Source: Trinickia soli (GTDB taxonomy: Bacteria > Pseudomonadota > Gammaproteobacteria > Burkholderiales > Burkholderiaceae). From it: DNA of 64,000 nucleotides. Position 1 is the first letter of the stretch; the number at the start of each line of letters is the position of its first letter. Position numbers and translations under genes: made by a program. The stretch spans positions 203,957 through 267,956 of the forward strand of contig NZ_PNYB01000007.1 of assembly GCF_002879855.1 (NCBI RefSeq), in the 5' to 3' direction. Below are positions 28,207 to 38,411 of this stretch, piece by piece. The notes below the pieces were generated by a model. It was not told the origin of the DNA and searched no databases. It worked only from the letters and a program-made list of their open reading frames with translations.

Positions 28207-28226
28207 AACGAAAGCTGCCGGCGGTA

Positions 28227-29780
28227 TTACTTGCTCGGCGCCGCGGCCGGAGCAGACGCACCCGGAGCAGGCACGGCCGGCTTGACGGCGACAGGCGCCG
28301 ACGCCGAGACCTGCGGCTTGTTCTCCGCGAGCTTGCGCTCCGTCACGGATTTCGACAACTGCACGGGCTTGCCTTCGAGCTTGTTCACGGCTTGCTGAAG
28401 CATGAAATCGTCGGCCGAGCCGAACTCGATCGGCTTGCGCTCGCGATCCTTGGCGCGCTGCTCGGGCGTCTTCTTGGCGTTTTCCTCTTCGAGTTGCTGA
28501 AGCTGCTGCATGCGATCCTTGTCGCGCTGCTCTTGCTCCTTCTTCTCGTTCGGATCCTGCGTGTTCGCCAGGTGATTCGAGTAATCGACCTCGCGCGTGA
28601 CGAGCGCGTCGTCCGGGTCGCCTTCGGCGTATTGATCGACCGGGACGTCAGGGCGAATGCCCTTGTTTTGGATCGACCGGCCGCTCGGCGTGTAGTAGTA
28701 GGCCGTGGTCAAGCGCAGCGCCGTGTCCGAGGTCAGCGGACGCACCGTCTGCACCGAGCCCTTGCCGAACGTCGTCTTGCCCATGATCAGCGCGCGGTGC
28801 TGGTCTTGCAGCGCACCTGCAACGATTTCCGAGGCCGACGCGGAGTAGGCGTTCGTCAGCACGATCATCGGCACCGACTTGTAGACGGCCGGCAGATTCT
28901 TCAGGGGATCGGAATCGAACGACGGCAGACGGTAATTATCGTAAGTATCGCGATAAATCTGCTTCGAATCGGGGATCTGGCCGTTCGTCGAAACAACGAC
29001 CGAATTGGCCGGCAGGAACGCGCCGGCGACGCCTACGGCGCTTTGCAGCAAGCCGCCGCCGTTGTTGCGCAGATCGAGCACGAAGCCCTTCAGGTTCGGC
29101 TGCTCGCGGGCGATGTCCTCGAGTTTGGCCGCCAGATCGGGGACCGTGCGCTCCTGGAAGCTCGTGATCCGCACATAGGCGTAGCCCGGGGCAAGCACCT
29201 TCGTCTTCACGCTCTGCACGCGGATGATGGCGCGCGTGACGGTGACCGGGAACGTGCGATCGTCGCTCTTGCGGAAGATCGTGAGCGTGACTTTCGTGCC
29301 CGGCTCGCCGCGCATCTGCTTGACGGCCTGGTCGAGCGTCATGCCTCGCACGGGCTTGTCGTTGATGCGGGTGATGAGATCGCCGGGGCGCAGGCCGGCA
29401 CGGAACGCCGGGGTGTCTTCGATCGGCGAGATGACTTTGATCAGGCCGTCTTCCTGCGAGATCTCGATCCCCAGGCCCGCGAACCGACCCTTGGTCTGCT
29501 CCTGCAGTTCCTGGTAGTCGGTCTTGTCGAGGTACGACGAGTGCGGATCGAGGCTCGATACCATGCCCTTGATCGCCTCGGTCAGCAGCTTCTTGTCGTC
29601 GACCGGCACCACATAGTCGTGCTTGATCTGCCCGAAGACTTCGGCGAAGAGGCGCAACTGATCGAGCGGCAGCGGCGTCGTCGCTTGTTGTTGCGCTGCG
29701 GCGGAAAATTGCAGCGTCGCGAAGACGCCGGTGGCGAGGCCAGCGGCGATCAAGCCGATGTTCTTGAGTTTCGTGCGCAT
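28227..29780 (-). CDS. ctpA: Carboxyl-terminal processing protease (S41)
   Basis: Periplasmic Ser/Lys protease of 517 residues with an N-terminal signal sequence (about 1-29), a PDZ domain (about 100-180, GLGIEISQEDGLIKV to EPGTKVTLTIFR) and the S41 catalytic domain with likely nucleophile Ser315 (NAYSASASEI) and base Lys340 (TTFGKG). The C-terminal 130 residues are a charged, Glu/Lys/Gln-rich region ending in an Ala/Pro tail. Such proteases trim C-termini of periplasmic proteins and peptidoglycan hydrolases. It lies downstream of gpmA in the same direction. Confidence 0.94.
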   Translation of the reverse strand: MRTKLKNIGLIAAGLATGVFATLQFSAAAQQQATTPLPLDQLRLFAEVFGQIKHDYVVPVDDKKLLTEAIKGMVSSLDPHSSYLDKTDYQELQEQTKGRFAGLGIEISQEDGLIKVISPIEDTPAFRAGLRPGDLITRINDKPVRGMTLDQAVKQMRGEPGTKVTLTIFRKSDDRTFPVTVTRAIIRVQSVKTKVLAPGYAYVRITSFQERTVPDLAAKLEDIAREQPNLKGFVLDLRNNGGGLLQSAVGVAGAFLPANSVVVSTNGQIPDSKQIYRDTYDNYRLPSFDSDPLKNLPAVYKSVPMIVLTNAYSASASEIVAGALQDQHRALIMGKTTFGKGSVQTVRPLTSDTALRLTTAYYYTPSGRSIQNKGIRPDVPVDQYAEGDPDDALVTREVDYSNHLANTQDPNEKKEQEQRDKDRMQQLQQLEEENAKKTPEQRAKDRERKPIEFGSADDFMLQQAVNKLEGKPVQLSKSVTERKLAENKPQVSASAPVAVKPAVPAPGASAPAAAPSK

Positions 29781-29935
29781 AGAGTCTGGTGCGATCGGGA
29801 AACGTGTAAGCGAGGGGTGAGCGCCAAGGGCGAAGGACGGTCAAGTATAACTGCTCGACCGGTAGTGCGCGGTGAGCGCTGCCGGCGTGGTCGTTATTCG
29901 ACCGCCGCCGGCCCGATCGGTTCGCGCGGCCTCGG

Positions 29936-30682
29936 TCAGCCGGCTTTGCCCTGCTTGGCGACGGCCGCTTGCGCCTTCGCGATCGCTTCCTGGTCGCCGA
30001 GGTAATAGTGCTGGATCGGTTTCAGATTCTCGTCGAGCTCATAGACGAGCGGTATGCCGTTCGGGATGTTCAGGCCGACGATATCGCTGTCCGAGATGCC
30101 GTCCAGATACTTGATCAACGCGCGCAGCGAATTGCCGTGCGCCGCGATCAGCACCTTTTTTCCGCCCTTGAGGGCCGGAGCGATCGATTCGTTCCAGACC
30201 GGCAACACGCGCGCCACCGTGTCCTTCAGGCATTCGGTCAGCGGCAGCTCGGCGCGCGGCACCTTCGCATAGCGCGGATCGTCGAAGGATGCGCGCGGAT
30301 CGGTTGCTTCGAGCGCCGGCGGCGGCGTGTCGTAGCTGCGGCGCCAGATCAGCACCTGCTCGTCGCCGTATCTGGCTGCCGTTTCGGCCTTGTTCAACCC
30401 GGCGAGCGCGCCGTAGTGGCGTTCGTTCAGGCGCCACGAGTGGACGACGGGGATGTACATCAGATCCATCTGGTCCTGCACGTGCCAGAGCGTGCGGATC
30501 GCGCGCTTGAGCACCGACGTGTAGGCGATATCGAACGTGTAGCCGGCTTCTTTCAGCAGCAGGCCGGCTTGGCTGGCCTCGCGGTTTCCTTGCTCGGTCA
30601 GGTCGACGTCGACCCAGCCGGTGAAGCGGTTTTCCTTGTTCCACGTCGATTCGCCGTGGCGGATGAGAACGAGCTTGTGCAT
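29936..30682 (-). CDS. gpmA: 2,3-bisphosphoglycerate-dependent phosphoglycerate mutase
   Basis: Glycolytic enzyme of 248 residues interconverting 3- and 2-phosphoglycerate. The phosphohistidine motif is [10 protein letters not shown] (His9), and the second histidine lies in [11 protein letters not shown]. Length and the [16 protein letters not shown] stretch are typical of dPGM. It is divergent from the rhodanese-grxC-secB-gpsA group over 135 bp. Confidence 0.97.
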   Translation of the reverse strand: MHKLVLIRHGESTWNKENRFTGWVDVDLTEQGNREASQAGLLLKEAGYTFDIAYTSVLKRAIRTLWHVQDQMDLMYIPVVHSWRLNERHYGALAGLNKAETAARYGDEQVLIWRRSYDTPPPALEATDPRASFDDPRYAKVPRAELPLTECLKDTVARVLPVWNESIAPALKGGKKVLIAAHGNSLRALIKYLDGISDSDIVGLNIPNGIPLVYELDENLKPIQHYYLGDQEAIAKAQAAVAKQGKAG

Positions 30683-30817
30683 GAGATTGTCGGTCGGTAG
30701 TGAGGAAGCGCAGCGCGTTTCGGCAGCCCGCCCGACGAGGGGAGCGCCATCGCGACAGACGGTTATTTTATAATGGTCAGATTGCCTGATTAATTTTCTT
30801 CTCTTTTCGACGATACC

Positions 30818-31228
30818 GTGACGTTCTTTACCGATTACACCAACCTCGTGCTACTGGCCGCGCTCCTGATCTCCGGCGCGCTATTACTGTGGCCGTTGAT
30901 CGCCGGGCGCGGGCGCGGCGGCTTGTCCGCTGCCGAAGCGACGCAGCTCATCAACCGCCGCAACGCCGTCGTCGTCGATCTGCGCGGCGCCCCCGAATAC
31001 GCGGCCGGCCACCTGCCGGCAGCCCGTCACCTCGCGCTCGACGAGCTCCAGGCAAAAATCGGCCAAATCGCGAAGAATAAGGCTACGCCGGTATTGCTCG
31101 TGTGCCAGACGGGCCTGCAGTCGAACAAGGCGACGCGCATCGTCGAGGCGGCGGGCTATACCGAAGTCCACGTGCTGCAAGGCGGCTTGAACGCCTGGCA
31201 GCAGGCCGGCATGCCGGTCGTCAAGTAA
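30818..31228 (+). CDS. Membrane-anchored rhodanese-like protein
   Basis: Protein of 136 residues: one N-terminal transmembrane helix (about 8-28), then a rhodanese domain with active-site Cys96 in [13 protein letters not shown]. It probably handles sulfane sulfur on the cytoplasmic side. It starts with GTG at 30818. A TATAAT at 30769-30774 is a likely -10, its -35 weak. It is followed 12 bp later by grxC; the same rhodanese-grxC-secB-gpsA order is common in betaproteobacteria. Confidence 0.88.
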   Translation: MTFFTDYTNLVLLAALLISGALLLWPLIAGRGRGGLSAAEATQLINRRNAVVVDLRGAPEYAAGHLPAARHLALDELQAKIGQIAKNKATPVLLVCQTGLQSNKATRIVEAAGYTEVHVLQGGLNAWQQAGMPVVK

Positions 31229-31240
31229 AGGAGTACAAGA

Positions 31241-31501
31241 GTGAATCCGGTCGTGATGTACAGCACGCAAGTGTGTCCGTATTGCCAGATGGCCGAGCGC
31301 CTGTTGAAGTCGCGCGGCGTTCCGCACATCGAAAAGATCCTGATCGACAAAGATCCGGCCCGGCGCGAGGAGATGATGACGCGCACGGGGCGTCGCACGG
31401 TGCCGCAAGTGTTCATCGGCGATACACACGTCGGCGGGTACGACGACCTTTCGGCGCTCGACCGCGCCGGCGGCCTGATGCCGCTGCTCGGCCAGGCGTG
31501 A
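31241..31501 (+). CDS. grxC: Glutaredoxin 3
   Basis: Glutaredoxin of 86 residues with redox site CPYC (Cys12, Cys15), the TVPQVFIGD cis-Pro segment and the GGYDDL glutathione-binding motif. It reduces disulfides and mixed disulfides using glutathione, which gshA-gshB in this window supply. It starts with GTG at 31241, 8 bp after AAGGAG. Confidence 0.95.
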   Translation: MNPVVMYSTQVCPYCQMAERLLKSRGVPHIEKILIDKDPARREEMMTRTGRRTVPQVFIGDTHVGGYDDLSALDRAGGLMPLLGQA

Positions 31502-31660
31502 GCGGGCGGCAGGTCGCACCGCCGGTCTCTTGATGCAGCAGCTTTAAGCACCGCTTCACGGTTTTGCAAATTGCGCGCTCGAGCTGCGGTTCGGGCGCCA
31601 TCCGTACGCAGGCGGCTGGATTGCCTTTCGCCGCGGCACATTTTATCCATCGGAGTCACC

Positions 31661-32137
31661 ATGTCGGACCAGAACAACCAGCCGTTCTTCAACATTCAGC
31701 GCGTCTACCTCAAGGATCTCTCGCTCGAGCAACCCAACTCGCCGGCGATCTTCCTCGAGCAGGACATGCCCTCGGTCGAAGTCGAAGTTGACGTGAAGGC
31801 CGAACGTCTTGCCGAAAGCATTTTCGAGATCCTGGTGACGGGTACGGTTACCGCCAAAGTCAGCGATAAAGTCGCGTTCCTGATCGAAGCGAAGCAAGCC
31901 GGTATCTTCGACATCCGCAACATCCCCGCCGAGCAGATCGACCCGCTCGTCGGCATCGCCTGCCCGACCATCCTGTTCCCGTATCTGCGCTCGAACATCG
32001 CCGATGCGATCACGCGTGCCGGCTTCCCGCCGATCCATCTGGCCGAGATCAATTTCCAGGCGCTCTACGAGCAGCGTCTTGCGCAACTGAGCTCGCAACA
32101 GCAAGGCGGCGAGGCGGCCAACGCCACGCAGCACTGA
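31661..32137 (+). CDS. secB: Protein-export chaperone SecB
   Basis: Cytosolic tetrameric chaperone of 158 residues that keeps preproteins unfolded and delivers them to SecA. Family stretches [13 protein letters not shown] ([15 protein letters not shown]), [12 protein letters not shown] and [24 protein letters not shown] are intact. The CGGAG ribosome site supports the ATG at 31661. It lies between grxC and gpsA. Confidence 0.97.
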   Translation: MSDQNNQPFFNIQRVYLKDLSLEQPNSPAIFLEQDMPSVEVEVDVKAERLAESIFEILVTGTVTAKVSDKVAFLIEAKQAGIFDIRNIPAEQIDPLVGIACPTILFPYLRSNIADAITRAGFPPIHLAEINFQALYEQRLAQLSSQQQGGEAANATQH

Positions 32138-32159
32138 GCGAACGGTGGCGGCGTCGGCC

Positions 32160-33188
32160 ATGAAAGTTGCAGTACTCGGGGCTGGAGCGTGGGGCACCGC
32201 GCTCGCGGCGCATCTGGCCGCCCGGCATGACACGGTGCTTTGGGCGCGCGACGCCGCGCTCGTCGCCGAGCTCGCCGCCAAGCGCGAGAATACCCACTAT
32301 CTCGCGGGCGTTTCATTGCCCGCGACGCTCGAATACGAAGCGGGCTTGCAGACCGCGCTCGCGCATGCGGCCGACGAGGCTTCTCTGGTCGTCGTCGCCA
32401 CGCCCGTCGCCGGACTGCGTGCGCTGTGCCGCGCGATGAGAGACGAGGCGCATTGCGTGCCGGCGCATTTCGTCTGGGTCTGCAAAGGATTCGAAGCGGA
32501 TACGCAGTTGCTCCCGCACCAGGTCGTGGCGAGCGAACTGGCCGGCCATCCGAGCAACGGCGCGTTGTCCGGGCCGAGCTTCGCGCGCGAGGTCGCGTCG
32601 GGGCTGCCCGTCGCGCTGACGGTCGCGAGCGCGTCGGCCGCCTGTCGCGAGCGCACGCTGGCCGCGTTCCATCATGGCGCGATGCGCATCTATACGGGCG
32701 ACGACGTCATCGGCGTCGAAGTCGGCGGCGCGGTGAAGAATGTGCTTGCGATCGCAACGGGCATCGCCGACGGTCTGGCGCTCGGCATGAACGCACGAGC
32801 GGCGCTGATCACGCGCGGGCTTGCCGAAATGTCGCGGCTCGGCGTGGCGCTCGGCGGTCGTCCCGAGACCTTCACGGGCCTGACGGGCCTGGGCGATCTC
32901 ATCCTGACGGCGACCGGCGATTTGTCGCGCAATCGCACGGTTGGGCTGCAGCTTGCGCAGGGTCGCACGCTCGAGGCGATTCTCGCGGCGCTCGGCCATG
33001 TCGCCGAAGGCGTGCGCTGCGCGAGGGCCGTGTTGGCGATCGCACAAGCGCACGGTGTCGATATGCCGATTACCGAGGCGGTATGCTCGGTGCTGTTCAA
33101 CGGCGTCGCGCCTCGCGCCGCCGTCGATGCGCTGCTGCGCCGCGACGCGCGGGCCGAGTCGGCTCAGGCGAAGCCGCCCGCGGTCTGA
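32160..33188 (+). CDS. gpsA: Glycerol-3-phosphate dehydrogenase [NAD(P)+]
   Basis: Cytosolic enzyme of 342 residues that makes sn-glycerol 3-phosphate for phospholipids. The NAD-binding [10 protein letters not shown] is at about residues 7-16, with catalytic Lys in [18 protein letters not shown]. The ATG at 32160 is preferred over GTG 32145 because the Rossmann strand begins right after it. It follows secB by 22 bp and precedes the macrodomain gene by 14 bp. Confidence 0.96.
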   Translation: MKVAVLGAGAWGTALAAHLAARHDTVLWARDAALVAELAAKRENTHYLAGVSLPATLEYEAGLQTALAHAADEASLVVVATPVAGLRALCRAMRDEAHCVPAHFVWVCKGFEADTQLLPHQVVASELAGHPSNGALSGPSFAREVASGLPVALTVASASAACRERTLAAFHHGAMRIYTGDDVIGVEVGGAVKNVLAIATGIADGLALGMNARAALITRGLAEMSRLGVALGGRPETFTGLTGLGDLILTATGDLSRNRTVGLQLAQGRTLEAILAALGHVAEGVRCARAVLAIAQAHGVDMPITEAVCSVLFNGVAPRAAVDALLRRDARAESAQAKPPAV

Positions 33189-33202
33189 ACGGGAGGGGTG
33201 CC

Positions 33203-33757
33203 ATGTCCGTGCTGATGCTGGGTGCATGCCGGTTGGAGGCGTGCGAGGCCGACATCACGACGCTTGCGGTCGACGCGATCGTCAATGCCGCCAATACTTC
33301 GTTGCTCGGCGGCGGTGGGGTGGACGGTGCGATTCATCGCGCGGCCGGTCCTGACCTGCTTCGCGAATGCGAAACGCTCGGCGGGTGTGCGACCGGCGAC
33401 GCGAAACTCACGCGCGGCTATCGCTTGCCGGCGCGATACGTCATTCATGCCGTCGGCCCTGTCTGGCGCGGCGGCGCTCACGCCGAGGCCGCGCTGCTCG
33501 CATCGTGCTACCGCCGATCGCTGGAACTCGCGGGCGCGGCGCAGTGCGCGAGCATCGCTTTTCCCGCTATCAGTTGCGGCATCTATCGCTTTCCGGCAGA
33601 GCAAGCGGTGCGCATCGCAATCGACACCGTTGTCGATTCATTGCCGCTGGCTCCGAAAGTGACACGCATCGTTTTCGCTTGTTTCGGCGAACCGATGCTG
33701 CGTCTGTATGCCGAGGAACTCGCGCGCCGTCAGGCGCCGCCTTCGAAACCCGCCTGA
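33203..33757 (+). CDS. Macrodomain protein (O-acetyl-ADP-ribose deacetylase type)
   Basis: Macrodomain of 184 residues of the YmdB/MacroD class. [22 protein letters not shown] carries the catalytic Asn and substrate loop 1, [15 protein letters not shown] follows, and loop 2 is [10 protein letters not shown]. Such enzymes remove ADP-ribose or deacetylate O-acetyl-ADP-ribose. The GGGAGG ribosome site supports the ATG. It lies at the end of the secB-gpsA group, and its 3' end overlaps the convergent trmL by 28 bp. The in vivo substrate is unknown. Confidence 0.92.
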   Translation: MSVLMLGACRLEACEADITTLAVDAIVNAANTSLLGGGGVDGAIHRAAGPDLLRECETLGGCATGDAKLTRGYRLPARYVIHAVGPVWRGGAHAEAALLASCYRRSLELAGAAQCASIAFPAISCGIYRFPAEQAVRIAIDTVVDSLPLAPKVTRIVFACFGEPMLRLYAEELARRQAPPSKPA

Positions 33758-34200
33758 CGCCACGCCTCGAACACGACGACGGCCACCGTATTGGACAGAT
33801 TCATACTGCGGTTGCCAGGGCGCATCGGCAAACGTACGCGCTGCTCGTTTGGAAAGCGATCGAGCAGGGCGGCCGGCAGCCCGCGCGTTTCGGCGCCGAA
33901 GACGAACCAATCGCCGGGCGAGAACTGCAAATCGTGAAAGCGTCCCGATCCACGCGTCGTGAACGCAAACATCCTGGCGGGGTGGGGCGCTTCCGCGGCA
34001 AGCAGGGCGTCCCAGTCCTTATGCACGCGCATTTGCGCATATTCGTGATAGTCGAGGCCGGCGCGGCGCATCTTCGCATCGTCGAGCGGAAATCCGAGCG
34101 GCTCGACCAGATGGAGCCGTGCGCCTGTGTTGGCGCATAGGCGGATGACATTGCCTGTGTTCGGCGGTATTTCGGGTTCGACGAGAACGATGTTGAACAT
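33730..34200 (-). CDS. trmL: tRNA (cytidine/uridine-34-2'-O)-methyltransferase TrmL
   Basis: SPOUT methyltransferase of 156 residues modifying the wobble nucleotide of tRNA-Leu isoacceptors. The N-terminal [17 protein letters not shown], the [12 protein letters not shown] knot and the C-terminal MRSMNLS-like ([20 protein letters not shown]) segment are typical. comF lies upstream in the same direction (19-bp gap). Confidence 0.95.
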   Translation of the reverse strand: MFNIVLVEPEIPPNTGNVIRLCANTGARLHLVEPLGFPLDDAKMRRAGLDYHEYAQMRVHKDWDALLAAEAPHPARMFAFTTRGSGRFHDLQFSPGDWFVFGAETRGLPAALLDRFPNEQRVRLPMRPGNRSMNLSNTVAVVVFEAWRQAGFEGGA

Positions 34201-34219
34201 GATGGTGACGGAGCGAAGA

Positions 34220-35074
34220 TCAATCTTGTGGCGTGCGCAGCGCGACGAAACACGTCACGCGCCGGGCGCCCGCCGCCTTTAGTGTGCGCGCGGCAGCTTC
34301 GAGCGTCGCGCCGGACGTCATGACGTCGTCGACGAGCCCCACGTGCAGCCCGCGTACGGGCAAAGACACGCCGAAGGCCGCCGCGACGTTGCGCCTGCGG
34401 GCCTCGCGGTCGAGCCGCGATTGCTGCGCCGTATCGGCGACGCGCCGCATCAGCGTCGGTTCGGCCGCCACACCGAGCGTGCACGCGAGAGGCCGCGCGA
34501 TCTCCCATGCCTGGTTGAACCCGCGCGCGACGAGCCGTGCGTGCGCGAGCGGCATCGGCGTGATGACGTCGGGTCGTGGCGCGCAGGCCGGGTGATCGTC
34601 GGCGAGACGCGCGAGCCGTTTGCCGAACGCACGCGCGACGGCCAGTCGCGAATGAAACTTGAGCCCAAGCGCGAGACGGTCGAGCGGCGGACGGTAATCG
34701 GCCAAGGCGAGCGTGGCGTCGAACGGCGGCGGCACGCGTGCGCAGCTTGGACATACGAATCGCGCGGACGACGGGCGCCGCGCACGCAGGGCAGCCAGCG
34801 GCAGTGCGCAGGACGTGCAACGCAACCGTGGCTCGTTCCAGTAAGCCGTGTCGCACGCTGGACAGAAGGGGCCTTGCGGCAATTGGTCGCCAGAGGACTG
34901 GCAACGCAAGCCGCACAGCAGGCATTTGCGCGGCAGCGCGATGCCGGCGATGCGTTGCGCGATCGGCTCCACGCGCGCGCCCGCGCTGCGAAGGCGCTCG
35001 CGCAGGCCGGCGCGCGGGGCGTTACACGCGCCCGAGCCGGCATCTTGCAACGACGAGGCCGATGCGTGCTTCAT
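34220..35074 (-). CDS. comF: ComF-family phosphoribosyltransferase-like protein
   Basis: Protein of 284 residues: an N-terminal zinc ribbon (CLLCGLRC ... CPAC, a second CTSC ... CPSC pair) and a type I phosphoribosyltransferase domain with the PRPP-binding motif VGLVDDVMTSGATL. ComF proteins act in the cytoplasmic step of DNA uptake in transformation. With comM in the same window this fits a naturally transformable lineage, but neither gene proves it. The ATG at 35074 is chosen by homology. It is divergent from the methyltransferase over 69 bp. Confidence 0.9.
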   Translation of the reverse strand: MKHASASSLQDAGSGACNAPRAGLRERLRSAGARVEPIAQRIAGIALPRKCLLCGLRCQSSGDQLPQGPFCPACDTAYWNEPRLRCTSCALPLAALRARRPSSARFVCPSCARVPPPFDATLALADYRPPLDRLALGLKFHSRLAVARAFGKRLARLADDHPACAPRPDVITPMPLAHARLVARGFNQAWEIARPLACTLGVAAEPTLMRRVADTAQQSRLDREARRRNVAAAFGVSLPVRGLHVGLVDDVMTSGATLEAAARTLKAAGARRVTCFVALRTPQD

Positions 35075-35143
35075 GGACGGCTCCTTCGCTGGACGGATCG
35101 AAGCGAGCGAGTATACTTCGGGCTCTTCGCTTGTTCGACCGTC

Positions 35144-36133
35144 ATGTCTCCCAACCCCGCAAAGTCTGGCCGTCCGGCCTACGATTCCCGACTTGTGCGG
35201 CAAATTTTCGACCGCCGCGCCGCGACCTTTGGCGAGGTGGCGTTTTTGCCGCGCGAGATCGCACAACGCATGCGCGAGCGGCTCGAATATATCAAGGTCA
35301 GTCCGTCGAGCATGCTCGACGCAGGGTGCGGCGTCGGCGACGACCTGCCCATGCTGCGCGAGCGCTTTCCCGAAACGCCGCTCGTCGGCGTCGATGTGTC
35401 GTCCCGGATGCTCGTGCGTGCGTTGCCGCAGGCGACGGGCGATGCAGGCTGGCGGCGCCTCCTGCCGGCCGCGCTGCAGCGTTCGCTCGGCGTACGGGGG
35501 CCGCGCCTTGCGCAGGCCGATTTTGCGGCGTTGCCGTTTGCGGCCGGCGCGTTCGATCTGATCTGGTCGAATCTGGCTTTGCACTGGCATTCGCGGCCCG
35601 ATCTCGTCCTGCCCGAGTGGCAGCGCGTGCTTCAGCCCAACGGTCTGTTGATGTTCAGCACGCTCGGCCCCGACACGCTGCGCGAGCTGCGCGGCGCCTA
35701 CGCCGAAGTCGAGGTGGCGCATGGATTGCCCGCAGGTGCGCACGTCATCGATTTCGTCGATATGCACGACCTGGGCGATATGCTGGTCGAAAGCGGCTTC
35801 GAAATCCCCGTGATGGACCAGGAAACCTTGACGATCACGTACAAATCGCCCGAATCGCTTCTTGCGGATGTGCGGCGCTGGGGCGCCTATCCGCACCGGC
35901 GAGATGACGTAGCCGGCGCGGGCGGTCTGAGCGGCGCACTGGCGACGACGCGCGCGCGGCGCTTGCATGCGGCGCTGCGCGAGGCGCTGGAAGCGCGACG
36001 GCGCGACGACGGCACGATCCCGCTGACCTTCGAGGTGATCTACGGCCATGCGTGGAAAGCGGTTCCGCGCACGACCGCCGACGGGCATGCGATCGTGCGG
36101 GTGGAAGATATCGGGCGGCGGCGGCCCGGCTGA
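35144..36133 (+). CDS. BioC-like SAM-dependent methyltransferase
   Basis: Class I methyltransferase of 329 residues. SAM motif I is MLDAGCGVGDDLPML, motif II region DLIWSNLALHW. The overall layout matches BioC-type malonyl-ACP O-methyltransferases, including the extended C-terminal half. No biotin genes are nearby, so the BioC role is possible but not supported by context; betaproteobacteria often keep such a gene here beside comF. The start is taken at 35144, where homology begins. Confidence 0.83.
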   Translation: MSPNPAKSGRPAYDSRLVRQIFDRRAATFGEVAFLPREIAQRMRERLEYIKVSPSSMLDAGCGVGDDLPMLRERFPETPLVGVDVSSRMLVRALPQATGDAGWRRLLPAALQRSLGVRGPRLAQADFAALPFAAGAFDLIWSNLALHWHSRPDLVLPEWQRVLQPNGLLMFSTLGPDTLRELRGAYAEVEVAHGLPAGAHVIDFVDMHDLGDMLVESGFEIPVMDQETLTITYKSPESLLADVRRWGAYPHRRDDVAGAGGLSGALATTRARRLHAALREALEARRRDDGTIPLTFEVIYGHAWKAVPRTTADGHAIVRVEDIGRRRPG

Positions 36134-36465
36134 GGCGGCGGGCGGGGCGGAAACGGCTCCCTCGTGCAGAGCGATGAGCCGTTGGGCGTTCAGCGTCGCA
36201 AAAATCGCGGGCTGCGACGCTTTGTCGCGGATCGTAAAGTCCCGATCCGTTATGGTCGAAATCAGTGAGCGAGAGGACGCGCAAAAGCCGGCCTGAAAGC
36301 GCGCAAACGCTTGTCACGCTTGGCTTTTGGGCCGATAGTCGTTTGCTTGTGGATGCCATTGAACGCGCCTATAATGCGTCAGTTTGTCGCCCGGAGATCC
36401 CCACGTCACGGGGCGACAGGCCCTGAAATGCGCGTTGCGGGTCGCGGCATGCGCGGGAGGCGGCG
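36134..36465. other. Intergenic region with cox operon promoter
   Basis: A 332-bp gap. Besides the strong promoter at 36347-36375 I see no gene or clear terminator; the frame from 36048 is a shadow of the methyltransferase gene. Confidence 0.5.
36347..36375 (+). promoter_or_regulatory. Sigma-70 promoter of the cox operon
   Basis: TTGTGG (36347-36352), a 17-bp spacer and perfect TATAAT (36370-36375), 90 bp upstream of the DUF2244 gene that begins the cox cluster. Confidence 0.72.
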
Positions 36466-36942
36466 ATGGAAGCGGCAACCCTGCAGACGGATGCGGAGCC
36501 GGCCATTCGAGATTGGCTGATGAAGCGTAATTGCTCGGTTTCGCCTCGGCAGTTCGTTTTGTTCTATGCGTCTTTGGCCTTGTTTTCGTCGGCCATCGCG
36601 TTGTCGCTGTTCGTGCGCGGCGCGTGGCCGGTAGTACCGTTCACCGGCATCGAATTGCTGGTGGTAGGCGTCGCGTTTGTGATTCATGCGCGCCATGCGA
36701 TCGATTACGAGCACATTCGGCTCTTTCCGAATCGGCTTGTCATCGAGCAAATGAGCGGGCAGCGGTTGACGCAGTTCGAATTCAATCCGCGTTGGGTGCG
36801 GGTCGAGCAAGGTGCGTCGCCGCGCGATCCGGTCAAGGTCGTGTCGCGCGGGCAGGCGGTCGTGGTCGGCGTGCATCTCGCGCAGTACCGGCGCGCGTCG
36901 TTCGCGAGCGAGTTGCGGGCGGCGCTTGGCGCGTGCGGTTGA
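36466..36942 (+). CDS. DUF2244 membrane protein
   Basis: Protein of 158 residues with two adjacent transmembrane helices (about 30-50 and 55-73) and a short C-terminal beta-rich domain, as in DUF2244. Function is unknown; the family is recurrently the first gene before coxB in beta- and alphaproteobacteria, which suggests a part in oxidase biogenesis. The GGGAGG ribosome site is good. The coxB start is 88 bp downstream. Confidence 0.85.
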   Translation: MEAATLQTDAEPAIRDWLMKRNCSVSPRQFVLFYASLALFSSAIALSLFVRGAWPVVPFTGIELLVVGVAFVIHARHAIDYEHIRLFPNRLVIEQMSGQRLTQFEFNPRWVRVEQGASPRDPVKVVSRGQAVVVGVHLAQYRRASFASELRAALGACG

Positions 36943-37030
36943 TGCATGCAAATGATGCGTGCAATGGATGCGAACCGGCGGGACGTCAAGCGGGGCGAGG
37001 GTTTGAGTGGAAATTTTGGGTAAGGAAGCT

Positions 37031-38377
37031 ATGAAAACAATCAAGCGAGCCCTCATGGGCGTGCTGGCGTCGTGCGGGCTGCTCAGCGCGCATGCCGCCT
37101 TGGCAGTCGGCGATAGTCCGGGCGGCCCTGCCGTCAACGAGATCAATTTCCAGCCGCCCGTGACGAAAATCGCTGAAGAGCTCTATCACCTGCACATGAT
37201 GATGCTGCTCCTGTGCACGGTGATTTTCGTCGGCGTCTTCGGCGTGATGTTCTATTCGATCTTCAAGCATCGCAAGTCGAAGGGGCACAAGGCCGCCAAT
37301 TTCCATGAAAGCACCACGGTCGAAATCATCTGGACGATCGTGCCGTTCGTCATCGTCGTGCTGATGGCGCTGCCGGCGACGAAGACGGTCGTGGCCATGA
37401 AGGACACCAGCAATGCCGACTTGACGATCAAGGTCACGGGCTACCAGTGGAAATGGGGCTACGACTACGTCAAAGGTCCGGGCGAAGGCATCAACTTCTT
37501 CTCGACGCTCACGACGCCCCGCACGGAAGTGAACGGCCAGGCGCCGATCTCCGATACGTACCTGCAGGAAGTCGACAACCCGCTCGTCGTGCCGGTCGGC
37601 AAGAAAATCCGCATCATCACCACGGCCAACGACGTCGTCCACTCCTGGTACGTGCCCGCATTCGGCGTCAAGCAGGACGCGATTCCGGGCTTCGTCCGCG
37701 ACACGTGGTTCAAGGCCGAAAAGACGGGCACCTTCCGCGGCTTCTGCACCGAGCTGTGCGGCAAGGAGCACGCGTTCATGCCGGTGGTCGTGACGGTGTT
37801 GTCGGATGACGACTACGCCAAGTGGGTCGATGACCAAAAGAAGAAGATGGCGAACCAGAACGACGATCCGAACAAGACCTACACGATGGCCGAACTGATG
37901 CAGCGCGGCGGCGAGGTCTACAAGTCGAATTGCGCCGTCTGCCACCAGCCGACGGGCAAGGGCGCGGGTGTATTCCCGGCGCTCGACGGGAGCAAGATCG
38001 TCAACGGTCCGATCGCGAACCACGTGAGCATCGTGCTGAACGGCAAGAACGCGATGCCGACCTGGGGCAAGACGCTCAACGACGTCGAAATCGCCTCGGT
38101 CATCACGTTCGAGCGCAATTCGTGGGGCAACCACACGGGCGATATCCTGCAGCCGCGGCAAGTCGCCGACGCCCGCAACGGCAAAATGCCCGAGGGTGGC
38201 GATCACCTGTCGGGCGCTGCGGCTCCGGCCGCTGCCAGCGGCGCGGCAGCCGCCAGCGGCGCCGCAGCGGCAAGCGGTCCGACGGCCTCGCTCGACGCCC
38301 CGCGCGCCATAGTGGCCAGCCGGGTGGGTAAGCATCAACCGGAAGCGGTCGCTGCCCGCTCGCTGCCTGCGGCTTGA
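37031..38377 (+). CDS. coxB: Cytochrome c oxidase subunit II with fused cytochrome c
   Basis: Subunit II of 448 residues: signal peptide (1-26), two transmembrane helices (about 53-77, 98-117), periplasmic CuA domain with ligands His204, Cys239, Glu241, Cys243, His247 and Met250, then a class I cytochrome c domain with CAVCH (heme Cys301, Cys304, His305). The fusion marks a caa3-type oxidase. The tail from about 390 is an Ala/Ser/Gly repeat of no known role. The ATG at 37031 with AAGGAAG is preferred over the in-frame ATG at 37007. Confidence 0.96.
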   Translation: MKTIKRALMGVLASCGLLSAHAALAVGDSPGGPAVNEINFQPPVTKIAEELYHLHMMMLLLCTVIFVGVFGVMFYSIFKHRKSKGHKAANFHESTTVEIIWTIVPFVIVVLMALPATKTVVAMKDTSNADLTIKVTGYQWKWGYDYVKGPGEGINFFSTLTTPRTEVNGQAPISDTYLQEVDNPLVVPVGKKIRIITTANDVVHSWYVPAFGVKQDAIPGFVRDTWFKAEKTGTFRGFCTELCGKEHAFMPVVVTVLSDDDYAKWVDDQKKKMANQNDDPNKTYTMAELMQRGGEVYKSNCAVCHQPTGKGAGVFPALDGSKIVNGPIANHVSIVLNGKNAMPTWGKTLNDVEIASVITFERNSWGNHTGDILQPRQVADARNGKMPEGGDHLSGAAAPAAASGAAAASGAAAASGPTASLDAPRAIVASRVGKHQPEAVAARSLPAA

Positions 38378-38411
38378 CGTGTCGCCGCACTATTTGCTCT
38401 AGGAGATTCTC

